Counted from the first letter of the stretch, positions 17,786-26,881 are shown. The stretch: 64,000 nt of DNA from Paenibacillus rhizovicinus (GCF_010365285.1 NZ_CP048286.1:792001-856000), one strand, 5' to 3'. Made by a program: numbers and translations. The notes: generated from the letters alone by a model not told the origin.

Positions 17786-19465
17786 TTAAACTTCCATAAT
17801 AATCGGCAAAATCATCGGACGGCGACGCGTCTGCTCGTACAAGAAGCGGCCGAGCGCATCCTTAACGTTCGTTTTGAGCGATGCCCATTCGTTCACTTTA
17901 TCGTTCATCAGCTTGTGCAGCGTCGAAGTTACGATCCGGTTTGCCTCTTCTAGCAGTCCTTCCGATTCGCGAACATAGACAAACCCGCGGGAGATAATGT
18001 CCGGACCGGACAAGATCGCACCGTCTTGCTTGCTTAACGTCACGACGACGACAAGGATACCATCCTGGGACAGTAATTTACGGTCGCGAAGCACGATGTT
18101 ACCTACGTCGCCAACGCCCAGTCCGTCAATCAGCACGTTGCCTGCAGGCACTTTGCTGCCTTTGCGAGCCGTGCCGGCTTGGAATTCCACCGTATCCCCA
18201 TTGTCGACAATGAAGATATTTTCGCGTTCGATGCCGACTGCCTCGCCCAGCAAAGCGTGCTGACGGAGCATACGATATTCACCGTGAATCGGAATGAAGT
18301 ATTTCGGGCGAATCAGGTTGAGCATCAGCTTTAATTCTTCCTGGCTTCCGTGACCGGAAACGTGAACGCCCGAAACAGAGCCCGGTCCGTAAATGACGTT
18401 AGCGCCGAGTCGGAACAATTCGTCAACCGTACGGCCGACATAACGTTCGTTACCCGGAATTGGCGTAGCTGCGATGATAACGGTGTCACCAGGCATAATA
18501 TCGACTTTGCGGTGCGTCGAGCGCGCCATCCGCGTAAGTGCGGACATCGGCTCGCCTTGGCTGCCCGTAGATAATACTGCAACACGGTCAGCGGCCATTT
18601 TATTAATCTCTTCAGGCTCGATAATCGTGCCTTCCGGAATATTCAAGTATCCAAGTTCCGATGCGATCGTAACGACGTTCACCATGCTGCGTCCGACAAC
18701 GGCAATTTTGCGTTTCGTCGCGATGGCCGCATTCACGACTTGCTGAATACGGTGTACGTTCGATGCAAATGTCGCTACTACGACGCGCTGCGTCGCTTTG
18801 CGGAAAATATCTTCCAGCTCAGACCCGATCATGCTTTCCGAAGGCGTAAACCCTGCGCGCTCGGCATTCGTGCTGTCCGACAGAAGCGCCAGAACGCCAC
18901 GACGGCCAATATCCGCAATGCGCTGTAAATCCGCATATTGATTATTTACAGGTGTATGATCGAATTTAAAGTCGCCCGTATGCACGACAGTTCCTTCAGG
19001 CGTGTCCAAACATACGCCGACCGAATCCGGAATACTGTGATTCGTTTTGAAGAAGGATGCTTTGATGGAGCCCAGCTGCACTTCGCTTTCTGCGTTGATC
19101 AGAATGCGTTTCGTTTCGCCAAGCAGGCCCGCTTCCTTCAATTTACCTTCAATGAGACCGAGCGTCAGCTTGGTAGCATACAGCGGAACGTTGAGGTGCT
19201 TCAATACATATGGCAATCCGCCGATATGATCCTCGTGACCGTGGGTAATCAGAATACCTCTTACTTTATCGCGATTCTCTGTTAAGTACGTAATGTCAGG
19301 GATGACAATATCAATACCGAGCATATCTTCTTCAGGGAATTTAAGACCCGCGTCTACCACAACGATATCGTTACCGTATTGAACGACGTACATGTTCTTA
19401 CCGATTTCACCAACGCCGCCTAGCGCGAAGATAAGCAGCTTATCCTGGATATTTTTCTTTGACAA
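17786..19465 (-). CDS. rnjB: Ribonuclease J (RnjB by position)
   Basis: RNase J is a 5'-exo/endoribonuclease of mRNA decay and rRNA maturation. The 559-aa protein has the metallo-beta-lactamase motif HGHEDH at residues 75-80, further His/Asp ligands (TNHSIPDS, HTGDFKFD), the beta-CASP domain (STNAERAGFTPSE, STGSQGEPMSAL) and a C-terminal domain after about 450. The start is TTG at 19465 after AGGAGGTATGG. It follows dapA as rnjB (ymfA) does in B. subtilis; the name RnjB rather than RnjA rests on that synteny. A long leader precedes it. Confidence 0.9.
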   Translation of the reverse strand: MSKKNIQDKLLIFALGGVGEIGKNMYVVQYGNDIVVVDAGLKFPEEDMLGIDIVIPDITYLTENRDKVRGILITHGHEDHIGGLPYVLKHLNVPLYATKLTLGLIEGKLKEAGLLGETKRILINAESEVQLGSIKASFFKTNHSIPDSVGVCLDTPEGTVVHTGDFKFDHTPVNNQYADLQRIADIGRRGVLALLSDSTNAERAGFTPSESMIGSELEDIFRKATQRVVVATFASNVHRIQQVVNAAIATKRKIAVVGRSMVNVVTIASELGYLNIPEGTIIEPEEINKMAADRVAVLSTGSQGEPMSALTRMARSTHRKVDIMPGDTVIIAATPIPGNERYVGRTVDELFRLGANVIYGPGSVSGVHVSGHGSQEELKLMLNLIRPKYFIPIHGEYRMLRQHALLGEAVGIERENIFIVDNGDTVEFQAGTARKGSKVPAGNVLIDGLGVGDVGNIVLRDRKLLSQDGILVVVVTLSKQDGAILSGPDIISRGFVYVRESEGLLEEANRIVTSTLHKLMNDKVNEWASLKTNVKDALGRFLYEQTRRRPMILPIIMEV

Positions 19466-19695
19466 GTGAATCCATACCTCCTAATCGTAGTACGAAACAA
19501 GATGTACCCCGCATCGCTTCAAAAAAGCGAGAGAAGACACTGCGTTTCATCTATTAATTTATAGTCCGAGCTAGAATTACATGGCAGCCGTTTCCACCCT
19601 CGGGATCGCCGCTGCATGCAATCGATAACCAGTGCTTGTTGAACGCCGCCCCTTGGCGTTACACTTTTTCAAAATTTTGCCGCACACCGTCACTT
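19466..19695 (-). promoter_or_regulatory. Long 5' leader of rnjB with hairpins
   Basis: If transcription starts at the promoter at 19702-19731, the leader is about 230 nt. It contains AACGCC/GGCGTT (19642-19660, 7-nt loop) and TCGCTT/AAGCGA (19514-19530). No known riboswitch consensus was recognised. Leader control of an RNase gene is plausible but unproven. Confidence 0.4.
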
Positions 19696-19701
19696 GCATT
19701 C

Positions 19702-19731
19702 ATTATACATGATTGAAAATAAGAAAAACAA
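19702..19731 (-). promoter_or_regulatory. Putative sigma-A promoter of rnjB
   Basis: On the minus strand TTGTTT (19726-19731) and a perfect TATAAT (19702-19707) are separated by 18 bp. No other feature was seen in the remaining 19732-19865 interval. Confidence 0.6.
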
Positions 19732-19865
19732 GTAATGGTTATTTTCCCAATCCTTCAGAGAAAATGCGGACTGTTACCGCTTTCGCGATCCCGTCCGGAG
19801 AGGGCTTGTCCGAATATTGTTAAATAAAGGCTTTAAAATAAAGCCCCAATCGTGCATTCAGCATT

Positions 19866-19897
19866 CAAATAAAAAACCGATGCAAGCGCACCGGTTT
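19866..19897 (-). terminator. Terminator downstream of dapA
   Basis: AAACCGGTGC and GCATCGGTTT form a 10-bp stem (one G-U pair) around a 4-nt loop, followed on the minus strand by TTTTTTATTTG. Confidence 0.85.
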
Positions 19898-19935
19898 GTG
19901 GCGAATGCAGCTGTATACCCGCGAAGCAGTGATTA

Positions 19936-20799
19936 TTAGTTCAAAATTTGACGAAGAGTTGCAATTTCGCTTTCATTTGCCGCAACTAACGGAAGACGAA
20001 CGCCGCCGACGGGCAAGCCGCGAAGCTCCAATGCCGCTTTCACGAGAACCGGGTTAGGAAGATCGAATAAGCCTTTGAAAATCGGAAGATTGTCGCCATG
20101 AAGCTTTGCAGCTTGCGCGACATTGCCTTCCAAATAAGCTTGAATCATCGCTTTCATCGGTTTTCCGACGACATGGCTTGCTACGCTCACAATACCATGC
20201 GCACCGACTGCCAGCGCCGGCAATGCCGAGCTATCGTCACCGCTGTAAACGAGGAAGCCATCAGGTGCACCTGTTACGATTTCCGTTACCTGGTCCAGCC
20301 CTGCGCATTCTTTCGTTGCAACGACATTCGGCAATTGTGCCAGTCGAAGCGTCGTTGCGGCAGAGAGGCTAACAATTGTCCGGCCTGGAACGTTATAAAG
20401 CATGACCGGAAGCGTCGTCGCTTCGGCAATGGCTTTGAAATGCTGATACAGCCCTTCTTGCGTCGGCTTGTTGTAATATGGCGCTACAAGCAGCACGGCA
20501 TCAACACCGCATTGTTCCGCGATTTTCGTCAGATGAATCGAATGCGCAGTATCGTTGCTGCCTGTGCCTGCAATGATTTTGCAGCGACCGCCTGCCTGTT
20601 TAACCGCAAAGGAGAATAACGAACGCTTCTCCTCATCGTTCAAAGTAGGAGATTCACCGGTCGTGCCGCAGACGACGATGCCGTCGCTCACTTGATCTTC
20701 AATTAAATAATTCAATAACCGCCCCGTCGTGTCCCAGTCGATCGAACCGTCTGCAGAGAACGGGGTTACCATAGCAGTTACTAAACGTCCGAAATCCAA
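19936..20799 (-). CDS. dapA: 4-hydroxy-tetrahydrodipicolinate synthase
   Basis: DapA condenses pyruvate with aspartate semialdehyde, the first step specific to diaminopimelate, lysine and dipicolinate. The 287-aa protein has the Schiff-base lysine in ATKECAG (Lys163), Tyr135 in LYNVPGR and the GTTGES loop (Thr46-Thr47). The start is TTG at 20799, preceded by GAGGAGGAA. It ends the dpaA-dpaB-asd-dapG-dapA run. That run supplies all enzymes linking aspartate to the dipicolinate precursor and the spore dipicolinate synthase, a known arrangement in B. subtilis. A terminator follows. Confidence 0.96.
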   Translation of the reverse strand: MDFGRLVTAMVTPFSADGSIDWDTTGRLLNYLIEDQVSDGIVVCGTTGESPTLNDEEKRSLFSFAVKQAGGRCKIIAGTGSNDTAHSIHLTKIAEQCGVDAVLLVAPYYNKPTQEGLYQHFKAIAEATTLPVMLYNVPGRTIVSLSAATTLRLAQLPNVVATKECAGLDQVTEIVTGAPDGFLVYSGDDSSALPALAVGAHGIVSVASHVVGKPMKAMIQAYLEGNVAQAAKLHGDNLPIFKGLFDLPNPVLVKAALELRGLPVGGVRLPLVAANESEIATLRQILN

Positions 20800-20815
20800 A
20801 ACGATTCCTCCTCAG

Positions 20816-20895
20816 AATTTTGCAAAGCAAAATTCGCATCGTAAGCATAAGCCTGATTTTTGCAAAGCATAAAATTCATAATCATAAGAATTGCA
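20816..20895. repeat. Two imperfect ~40-bp direct repeats between dapG and dapA
   Basis: The motif TTTTGCAAAGCA followed by AAATTC and an AT/TAAG-rich tail occurs twice with a 40-bp period. The first copy also forms AATTTTGC/GCAAAATT (20816-20834), a hairpin directly in front of the dapA ribosome site. TTTGCAAAGCAA also occurs at 13811-13822 upstream of sleB. Confidence 0.5.
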
Positions 20896-20915
20896 TGAAA
20901 AATAAGAAGATGCCG

Positions 20916-22130
20916 CTACTCGTGCAGTGAAAATTTGGCATGCAGCGACTGAAGCGCGCTCGCCATGTAGCTCTCGAGCACCAATACCCATATGGTCGTA
21001 TTCGAGTCCGCAGACTGCAGAATCGGTATGCCCTGTTCCGTCAATGCTTCGACGATTCGGGCCATGATTCCAGGAACGCCGTTCATGCCGCCGCCGATGA
21101 CCGATATTTTGGCACATCCGCTCACAGCGCGCGGTGCATACCCGATGTCCTCCAAGACTGAAACCGCTTTATCCGCATCATGGTCGAATACGGTATACAC
21201 CGCACCGCCCGGGTTTACGTTAATGAAATCGACGCTGATCTGATGTTTCGCCATTGCTTGAAACACCTGCAGCTGTACGTCGGATGGACCGTCTTGCGCC
21301 TGTACGGTGATCTGCGTAACGCCACTGACATGCGCGACACCCGTTACATGCCTGTCATGAACGGCCGCTGATTTCAAGACATCCGCCAAATCCGTCACGA
21401 GGGTACCTTCGTCTTCCGAGAAGGTCGACCGGACACGCAGCGGAATTCGCGCTTGCTGTGCGATTTCCACGGCTCGCGGATGAATGACCTTGGCGCCTTG
21501 TCTTGCCATATTGCCTACTTCGGAATAACTGATAACCGATAATGCGCGTGCGTCTTTGACGATCCGGGGATCTGCCGTGAGAATCCCGTTCACGTCTGTA
21601 TAGATATCGACTCGCTCTGCATGAAGCGCCGCGCCTAGCGCCGTAGCCGACGTATCGCTCCCGCCTCTGCCGAGGGTCGTAAAATCTCCTGATTCCGTAA
21701 CGCCTTGGAAACCGGTCACGATCACGACTTGACCTTCCCGCAGCGCTTGATGGATTCGTTCGGCGCGAATCTCCAAGATTCTCGCTTTGCCGAACTGATT
21801 ATCCGTCAAAATACCTGCCCCGCCGCCAGTTAGCGCAATTGCCGGAATGCCCGCAGCGCGAACCAGGCTGCACAGAACCGATGCGGAAATGATTTCACCA
21901 CAGCCTTGAAGCATATCCCGTTCCTTGGCAGGCAAAGAATCGCCATGCCGCGCGATGAGCGAGAGCAGCGTGTCCGTAGCGTACGGATCGCCTTTCCGTC
22001 CCATTGCAGAGACGACAACGACTAGTCCATACTGTCGTTGCCGTTCCCGTTGAATATGCTTGATTACAAGCTCTCTACCTTCGTCAGAAGACAGCGAAGT
22101 ACCGCCGAACTTTTGCACGAGGATGGGCAT
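20916..22130 (-). CDS. dapG: Aspartate kinase (DapG type)
   Basis: This aspartokinase of 404 aa phosphorylates aspartate to feed diaminopimelate, lysine, methionine and threonine synthesis. It has the kinase start PILVQKFGGTSL, the GRGGSDTSA active-site region, and two C-terminal ACT domains (around TGVAHVSGVTQITVQ and AKISVIGGGMNGVPG) that bind feedback regulators. In B. subtilis DapG is the diaminopimelate-sensitive isozyme; the effector here is inferred from synteny. The ATG at 22130 follows GGAGGT; the upstream extension to 22184 is unsupported. asd lies 73 bp upstream and dapA about 116 bp downstream. Confidence 0.94.
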   Translation of the reverse strand: MPILVQKFGGTSLSSDEGRELVIKHIQRERQRQYGLVVVVSAMGRKGDPYATDTLLSLIARHGDSLPAKERDMLQGCGEIISASVLCSLVRAAGIPAIALTGGGAGILTDNQFGKARILEIRAERIHQALREGQVVIVTGFQGVTESGDFTTLGRGGSDTSATALGAALHAERVDIYTDVNGILTADPRIVKDARALSVISYSEVGNMARQGAKVIHPRAVEIAQQARIPLRVRSTFSEDEGTLVTDLADVLKSAAVHDRHVTGVAHVSGVTQITVQAQDGPSDVQLQVFQAMAKHQISVDFINVNPGGAVYTVFDHDADKAVSVLEDIGYAPRAVSGCAKISVIGGGMNGVPGIMARIVEALTEQGIPILQSADSNTTIWVLVLESYMASALQSLHAKFSLHE

Positions 22131-22203
22131 TGTCAAACCTCCATATCCGACTGTGAAGCCCGCCGGACCGTTCCGCCCTGACAACCTGCTTATGCTGTTA
22201 AGA

Positions 22204-23244
22204 TTATGGCTTCTCGATGGCGATGTATTCTGCGATTTGGACAGCGTTCCATGCTGCCCCTTTGAGCAGATTATCCGATACGATCCATAAGTTCAGGCCG
22301 CGTGCATGACCCAAATCACGGCGAAGCCGACCAACGAACACTTCAGGTTTACCAGCTGCTTCCGTAGCAAGCGGATACCGTTGACCTGCAGGATCGTCGA
22401 CTAGAACGACGCCGGGAGCGTCAGCAAGCAGATTCTTGACGTCTTCCAGTTCGTAATCGTTTTTGAATTCTACGTATACCGACTCCGAGTGACCGTAAAC
22501 GACAGGAATCCGGACGCAAGTCGCAGTGACATCGATCGATTCGTCGTCCAAAATTTTCTTCGTCTCGCGGACCATCTTCATCTCTTCCAGCGTATAGCCG
22601 TTCTCTTGAAATTTATCGATTTGAGGAATCGCATTAAAGGCGATTTGATGCTTCACCGGCAGCGATCCAACCGGTAAAATATCCGGATCGACTTCGTTTC
22701 CATCCAGCACTTCGCGCGTTTGGCGAAGCAATTCGTCGATTGCGCGGCTGCCAGCGCCAGAAACGGCTTGGTAGGTGGACACGATAATGCGAGCAATACC
22801 GTACCGTTCCTGCAGCGGTTTCAATGCCGCCACCAATTGGATTGTCGAACAGTTCGGATTTGCGATAATGCCTTTATGTTCGTTGACTTTATCGATATTG
22901 ACTTCCGGAACGACAAGCGGCGTGTCCGGATCCATTCGATAAGCATTCGTATTGTCGATGCAAACCGCGCCATGCTCGACAGCGTGGGGGGCAAGTGCTT
23001 TCGACACGTCCCCGCCAGCACTGAACAAAGCGATTTCTACACCTTTAAAGCTTTCGGGCGTTGCTTCTTCGACTGTATATTCCTTACCTTTAAACATGAG
23101 TTTCGTGCCCGCTGATCGAGCGGAAGACAGCAATTTAAGCTCTGCAATGGGGAAATCGCGTTTCTCGAGCAATCCGATGATTTGTTCTCCTACTGCGCCT
23201 GTCGCTCCGACTACAGCGACGTTAAACAACTTCTGCTGCGACAT
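22204..23244 (-). CDS. asd: Aspartate-semialdehyde dehydrogenase
   Basis: Asd reduces aspartyl phosphate to aspartate semialdehyde with NADPH. The 346-aa protein has the nucleotide-binding VVGATGAVGEQ at residues 11-21, the catalytic Cys132 in NPNCSTIQ and the active-site region YQAVSGAGSRAIDEL. The length is usual for the family. Only a distant GGGGAG precedes the ATG. It lies between dpaB and dapG, with 76 bp to dpaB in which no clear promoter was found. Confidence 0.96.
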   Translation of the reverse strand: MSQQKLFNVAVVGATGAVGEQIIGLLEKRDFPIAELKLLSSARSAGTKLMFKGKEYTVEEATPESFKGVEIALFSAGGDVSKALAPHAVEHGAVCIDNTNAYRMDPDTPLVVPEVNIDKVNEHKGIIANPNCSTIQLVAALKPLQERYGIARIIVSTYQAVSGAGSRAIDELLRQTREVLDGNEVDPDILPVGSLPVKHQIAFNAIPQIDKFQENGYTLEEMKMVRETKKILDDESIDVTATCVRIPVVYGHSESVYVEFKNDYELEDVKNLLADAPGVVLVDDPAGQRYPLATEAAGKPEVFVGRLRRDLGHARGLNLWIVSDNLLKGAAWNAVQIAEYIAIEKP

Positions 23245-23320
23245 TGATTGCCGTGTCTCCCCTCAAAAAGAACTTATGTCAAGATTGCTCCTGGTGCATA
23301 TGTGGAGTTGTGAAATGTGA

Positions 23321-23908
23321 TTAGGCGCGTTCGACCAGGAGAGGCTGAAGCTGTTTGCCGTTCAAAGCTGCTTCACAGGCTTCGGGAACCAATTCCATTT
23401 TGGCGACCAATGAATTGGGCTTCTGAATGGGATTATCCTGCCCGAACGGAACAAAATATACGTTCTTGCAAACGAGTAGTTTGGCGATATTCGCCGCATT
23501 CAAGCCAAGTCCGTCATTGGTCGAGATGGCCAGTACGAGCGGACGCTGATTGCGCAACTGCGCTTTCGCAGCCATAAGAACAGGACTGTCCGTCATGGCG
23601 TTGGCGAGCTTGCTGGTCGTGTTGCCCGTGCAAGGGGCGATAACTAGAACGTCGAGCAGTTTGGAAGGCCCCAAGGGCTCTGCATCGACAATGGTCGATA
23701 TGATTTCGTTTCCGGTGATGGACTTCAGTTGACGCTGCCATTCTTCTGCCGTTCCGAACCGGGTATCCGTGGTAATAAGGGTTTGCGTTACGATGGGCAC
23801 GACATTCGCGCCTTCGTCAACGAACCGTTGGATGACCGGCATAACCTCCGCAAACGTACAGTGAGAACCGGAGAGCGCATAGCCCACCGTTTTGCCTTGC
23901 CATTTCAT
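23321..23908 (-). CDS. dpaB: Dipicolinate synthase subunit B (SpoVFB)
   Basis: DpaB is the flavoprotein-like subunit of dipicolinate synthase, which makes the calcium-chelating core component of spores in the mother cell. The 195-aa protein has a flavoprotein fold: GYALSGSHCTF near the N-terminus and APCTGNTTSKLANAMTDSPV in the middle, as in phosphopantothenoylcysteine decarboxylase-like proteins. Its ATG overlaps the dpaA stop as ATGA, so the two subunits are probably made in coupled amounts. Confidence 0.95.
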   Translation of the reverse strand: MKWQGKTVGYALSGSHCTFAEVMPVIQRFVDEGANVVPIVTQTLITTDTRFGTAEEWQRQLKSITGNEIISTIVDAEPLGPSKLLDVLVIAPCTGNTTSKLANAMTDSPVLMAAKAQLRNQRPLVLAISTNDGLGLNAANIAKLLVCKNVYFVPFGQDNPIQKPNSLVAKMELVPEACEAALNGKQLQPLLVERA

Positions 23909-24804
23909 TGCTCATTCCCCCGTAACCTGGTATCTTCCATAATCAATCGACTCAAACAATCCGCTATGATGCGTCCAGCTGTTTTGGGTGCGACGATTCC
24001 TGGGAGGCCGGGGGCGAGCAAGGCCTTGATTCCGCGCTTCTCGGCAAAGCGAAAATCCGTTCCGCCGGGCTTGGATGCAAGGTCGATAATGACCGCTCGC
24101 GAGGGCAAATTTGCTATAATTTGCGCTGTGACTATCATAGTCGGAATTGTATTAAAAAGCAAGTCAATATTCCCCACATAATGCTGTAATTGCTTGATGT
24201 AGAAAGGCTCGAAGCCCATCTCGTACGCTCTTGCAAAATGCTCTTCCCGGCGTACGCCAACCAATACTTTCGCACCTAATCCTTGCAGTGTCCGTGCCAG
24301 CGTCAACCCTGTCCGACCGATTCCGAGCACCATGCAGGAAGAACCGTGGATCGTAATGTCCGTGTTCTGGATCGCCATCATGACGGCACCTTCGGCGGTT
24401 GGGATCGAGTTGTATATCGCTACATCATCTCGGTCGAACAACTCCACCAGTACGATGCCATGCTTGGCGCATAAATCGCGAAGGTAAGGTTTGGCCATGC
24501 CCGCATAGACCTTGCAATGCTTCGGCAGTTTGGCAACGTACTCGTCGGTCAACACCAGCTCTTGATCGCTGAATACAGCCACGATCTTCCCTTCGTCATC
24601 CGTTCCAACCGCAGGCAGGATTAACGCGTCAGCATTAACGAACAACGCTTCGTTCATCTCTGCGCGAACCGCGCCGTCCAACGACGAATGCAGCTGGTCA
24701 AAGCCTGCGACCGTTACCGTTGCATCCAGCTCGGTCAGCTTCCGGATGACCTCCAGTCCCCGAGCGTCGCCGCCAAGAAGCACGACCTGAACTCCTGTCA
24801 GCAT
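23905..24804 (-). CDS. dpaA: Dipicolinate synthase subunit A (SpoVFA)
   Basis: DpaA is the NAD(P)-dependent oxidoreductase subunit of dipicolinate synthase. The 299-aa protein has an N-terminal domain with VVLLGGDARGLEVIRKL and a Rossmann domain with MVLGIGRTGLTLARTLQGLGA near residue 155; INSIPTAEGA-like substrate-side sequence (YNSIPTAEGAVM) precedes it. AAGGAGTGAT lies 10 nt before the ATG. It is first in the spore/lysine run dpaA-dpaB-asd-dapG-dapA. In B. subtilis this operon is mother-cell specific (sigma-K), and a weak sigma-K-like match lies upstream here. Confidence 0.95.
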   Translation of the reverse strand: MLTGVQVVLLGGDARGLEVIRKLTELDATVTVAGFDQLHSSLDGAVRAEMNEALFVNADALILPAVGTDDEGKIVAVFSDQELVLTDEYVAKLPKHCKVYAGMAKPYLRDLCAKHGIVLVELFDRDDVAIYNSIPTAEGAVMMAIQNTDITIHGSSCMVLGIGRTGLTLARTLQGLGAKVLVGVRREEHFARAYEMGFEPFYIKQLQHYVGNIDLLFNTIPTMIVTAQIIANLPSRAVIIDLASKPGGTDFRFAEKRGIKALLAPGLPGIVAPKTAGRIIADCLSRLIMEDTRLRGNEQ

Positions 24805-24934
24805 AAGGGTATCACTCCTTTCAACAGCAACCGATACGCGCCGTTATCTTCCTGCGGTTCGGTCGGCAGTACAAACTGAACCCGTCAGCCCGCTGAAGGC
24901 TGCCCGGTTGACAGTGTCGCTCTTGGTTACAAAC

Positions 24935-24962
24935 CATCTTATGCATCCGCCCAGAGCGTGGT
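24935..24962 (-). promoter_or_regulatory. Weak candidate sigma-K promoter of dpaA
   Basis: On the minus strand ACC (24960-24962), a 16-bp gap, then CATAAGATG (24935-24943), one base from the sigma-K -10 consensus CATANNNTA. It is weak by sequence but supported by the known sigma-K control of this operon in B. subtilis. Confidence 0.35.
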
Positions 24963-24985
24963 GAAAATGAAATCGTATCCTTGCG

Positions 24986-25027
24986 CAGGAAAAAGAAAAA
25001 GCACTACAGCTTATGCTGCAGTGCTTT
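24986..25027 (-). terminator. Terminator downstream of dut
   Basis: AAAGCACT-x-CAGC and GCTG-x-AGTGCTTT form a 13-position stem (24998-25027) around a TAAG/TTAT loop, followed on the minus strand by TTTTCTTTTTCC. It separates dut from dpaA. Confidence 0.87.
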
Positions 25028-25064
25028 ATTGTTGAATGAAAGAAATCCCGCTCATTGTTTGCGA

Positions 25065-25508
25065 TTAAACGCCCGTATGTCCGAAGCCGCCCGCGCCTCG
25101 CACGGTTGCCGGCAAGTCGTCCGTTTCCGAAATCGCAACCTCCGGCACGAGTTGGAATACCATTTGTGCGATTCGTTCGCCGCGCTCGATCACGAACGGC
25201 TGCTGGCCATGATTAATGAGCAGCACTTTCACCTCGCCGCGGTAATCCGCATCGATCGTTCCCGGCGAATTCAAGCATGTGATGCCGTGTTTGAAAGCCA
25301 GCCCGCTGCGCGGACGGATCTGCGCTTCAAGCTCTGCAGGCATCGCCATCGCAAACCCTGCCGGGATGAGCTTGCGCTCGCCTGGCTCCAGCGTTTCCGG
25401 CTCGGTGACGGCTGCGTGAAGGTCGAATCCGGCAGCCAGTTCGGACATTTTGCGAGGAAGCTGAATATCTTCGTTGCCCGGCATCCGTTTAAGTAATACT
25501 TGAAACAA
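25065..25508 (-). CDS. dut: dUTP diphosphatase (trimeric dUTPase)
   Basis: Dut hydrolyses dUTP to dUMP, limiting uracil in DNA. All five trimeric-dUTPase motifs are present in order: AAGFDLHAA, PRSGLAFKHG, GTIDADYRGEV with the catalytic Asp, RGERIAQMVF, and RGAGGFGHTG. In the last, His replaces the more usual Ser of GFGSTG. The TTG at 25508 (147 aa) follows GGGAGGG; it overlaps the end of mlpA by about 20 bp. A reading from 25544 would extend further into mlpA without a ribosome site. Confidence 0.93.
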   Translation of the reverse strand: MFQVLLKRMPGNEDIQLPRKMSELAAGFDLHAAVTEPETLEPGERKLIPAGFAMAMPAELEAQIRPRSGLAFKHGITCLNSPGTIDADYRGEVKVLLINHGQQPFVIERGERIAQMVFQLVPEVAISETDDLPATVRGAGGFGHTGV

Positions 25509-26754
25509 GCGAGTCCCTCCCGATTGCCGATGCTGCTTTGTCATTGCTGCCTACCATCGCAACCGAGAAAGGTACTGCGAGCATGCGCTTCGTCACTTCA
25601 CGAATGTCGCTCATTTGCACGGCATCGATCCGTTCCAGCATTTGATCCAGCGTAAAATGCCGGCCAAGCATTAATTCGTTCTTGCCGAGACGGTTCATCC
25701 GGCTGCTGGTGCTCTCCAGGCTGAGAATCAAACTGCCTTTCAGCTGTTCTTTGCCGCGACTGAGTTCCGTATCCGTCAACCCTTTTACCGCAAGATCGTG
25801 CATCTGCTCCATCGTGAGATCCAGCACGTCTTTCGTCTGTTTCGGTGCCGTCCCCGCATAAACGGTGAACAACCCGCTGTCCGCATACGACGTGTGGTAC
25901 GAGTAAACGGAGTAAGCCAGTCCCCGCTTCTCCCGGATTTCCTGGAACAGTCTCGAACTCATGCCGCCGCCGATCGCGTTGTTCAGCAAAATCATCGCGT
26001 ATTGAAGGGGATCGGCAATCGAACATCCCGGGAACGAGATGCAAATATGATTTTGCTCCGTTTTCTTCTTATGGAACAAATAATTACCGTTAAATTGCGG
26101 TGTCGTCACGGCCATCTCGGAACCCGTCGTATTGAACGCGCCGAAATGCTTCTCCAACAGTTCGAGCAGCGGACCTTCTTCCACGTTGCCCGCAACCGCG
26201 ATTACCGTATTGTCGAGCCGGTAATGTCCATTCATGTATTCGCGGAGCGTGTCGCCATTCATAGCGTTGAGGCGCTCTTCCAACCCCAAGATGGAATACG
26301 CCAGCGGATGATCGCCGTATGCCGCGCGCGAAGCTTCGTCATGGACTTTATCGTCCGGCGTATCCTCGTACATCGAAATTTCTTCCAGAATGACGTTTTT
26401 CTCTTTCGCCAGCTCCGACGCATCCATCTTCGAATTAAAGAACATGTCCGCGAGGGCGTCTACCGCGATCGGCAGATGCTGGTCCAGCACTTTAGCGAAA
26501 TAGCACGTATACTCCTTGGCCGTGAACGCATTCACATTGCCGCCTATGCCGTCGAACAGATCGGCGATATCTTTGGCGCTGTGACGCTCCGTGCCTTTGA
26601 ACAACATGTGTTCGATAAAATGAGAGATGCCGTTATTGTCAGGGGTTTCATTGCGCGAGCCGGTCTTGACCCAAATGCCGAAAGAAACGGAACGACAGGT
26701 CGGAATGTATTCCACAACGACTCTTAGGCCGTTGCTTAGCGTATAGTTATTCAA
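25489..26754 (-). CDS. mlpA: M16 family zinc metallopeptidase MlpA (YmxG)
   Basis: A 421-aa pitrilysin-family peptidase. The zinc motif HFIEH is at residues 45-49 and the third ligand lies in NVILEEISMYEDTPDD near 125, so it looks active. The RxxxY-type substrate region is RLFQEIREKRGLAYSVYSY. The start is TTG at 26754 after AGGAGGAG. In B. subtilis mlpA lies after ylxY in the same order and affects protease gene expression; its substrate is not known. This is the third M16 gene in the window, with ymfF and ymfH. Confidence 0.93.
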   Translation of the reverse strand: MNNYTLSNGLRVVVEYIPTCRSVSFGIWVKTGSRNETPDNNGISHFIEHMLFKGTERHSAKDIADLFDGIGGNVNAFTAKEYTCYFAKVLDQHLPIAVDALADMFFNSKMDASELAKEKNVILEEISMYEDTPDDKVHDEASRAAYGDHPLAYSILGLEERLNAMNGDTLREYMNGHYRLDNTVIAVAGNVEEGPLLELLEKHFGAFNTTGSEMAVTTPQFNGNYLFHKKKTEQNHICISFPGCSIADPLQYAMILLNNAIGGGMSSRLFQEIREKRGLAYSVYSYHTSYADSGLFTVYAGTAPKQTKDVLDLTMEQMHDLAVKGLTDTELSRGKEQLKGSLILSLESTSSRMNRLGKNELMLGRHFTLDQMLERIDAVQMSDIREVTKRMLAVPFSVAMVGSNDKAASAIGRDSLVSSIT

Positions 26755-26881
26755 TACTGACTCCTCCTACAAGTTTTGTGGGCGCAGCCCGCAGCCGATT
26801 ATCCCAGCAAGACAAGCAAAACTACTTCGGAAGCATACGCCCAAGCAACAGCTTGAAATTAATGACTTCACTATAACAAAA

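Noticed and set aside
22131..23320. Lysine riboswitch in front of dapG or asd
   Set aside because: The gaps are 73 and 76 bp, too short for the lysine aptamer, and no consensus was seen.
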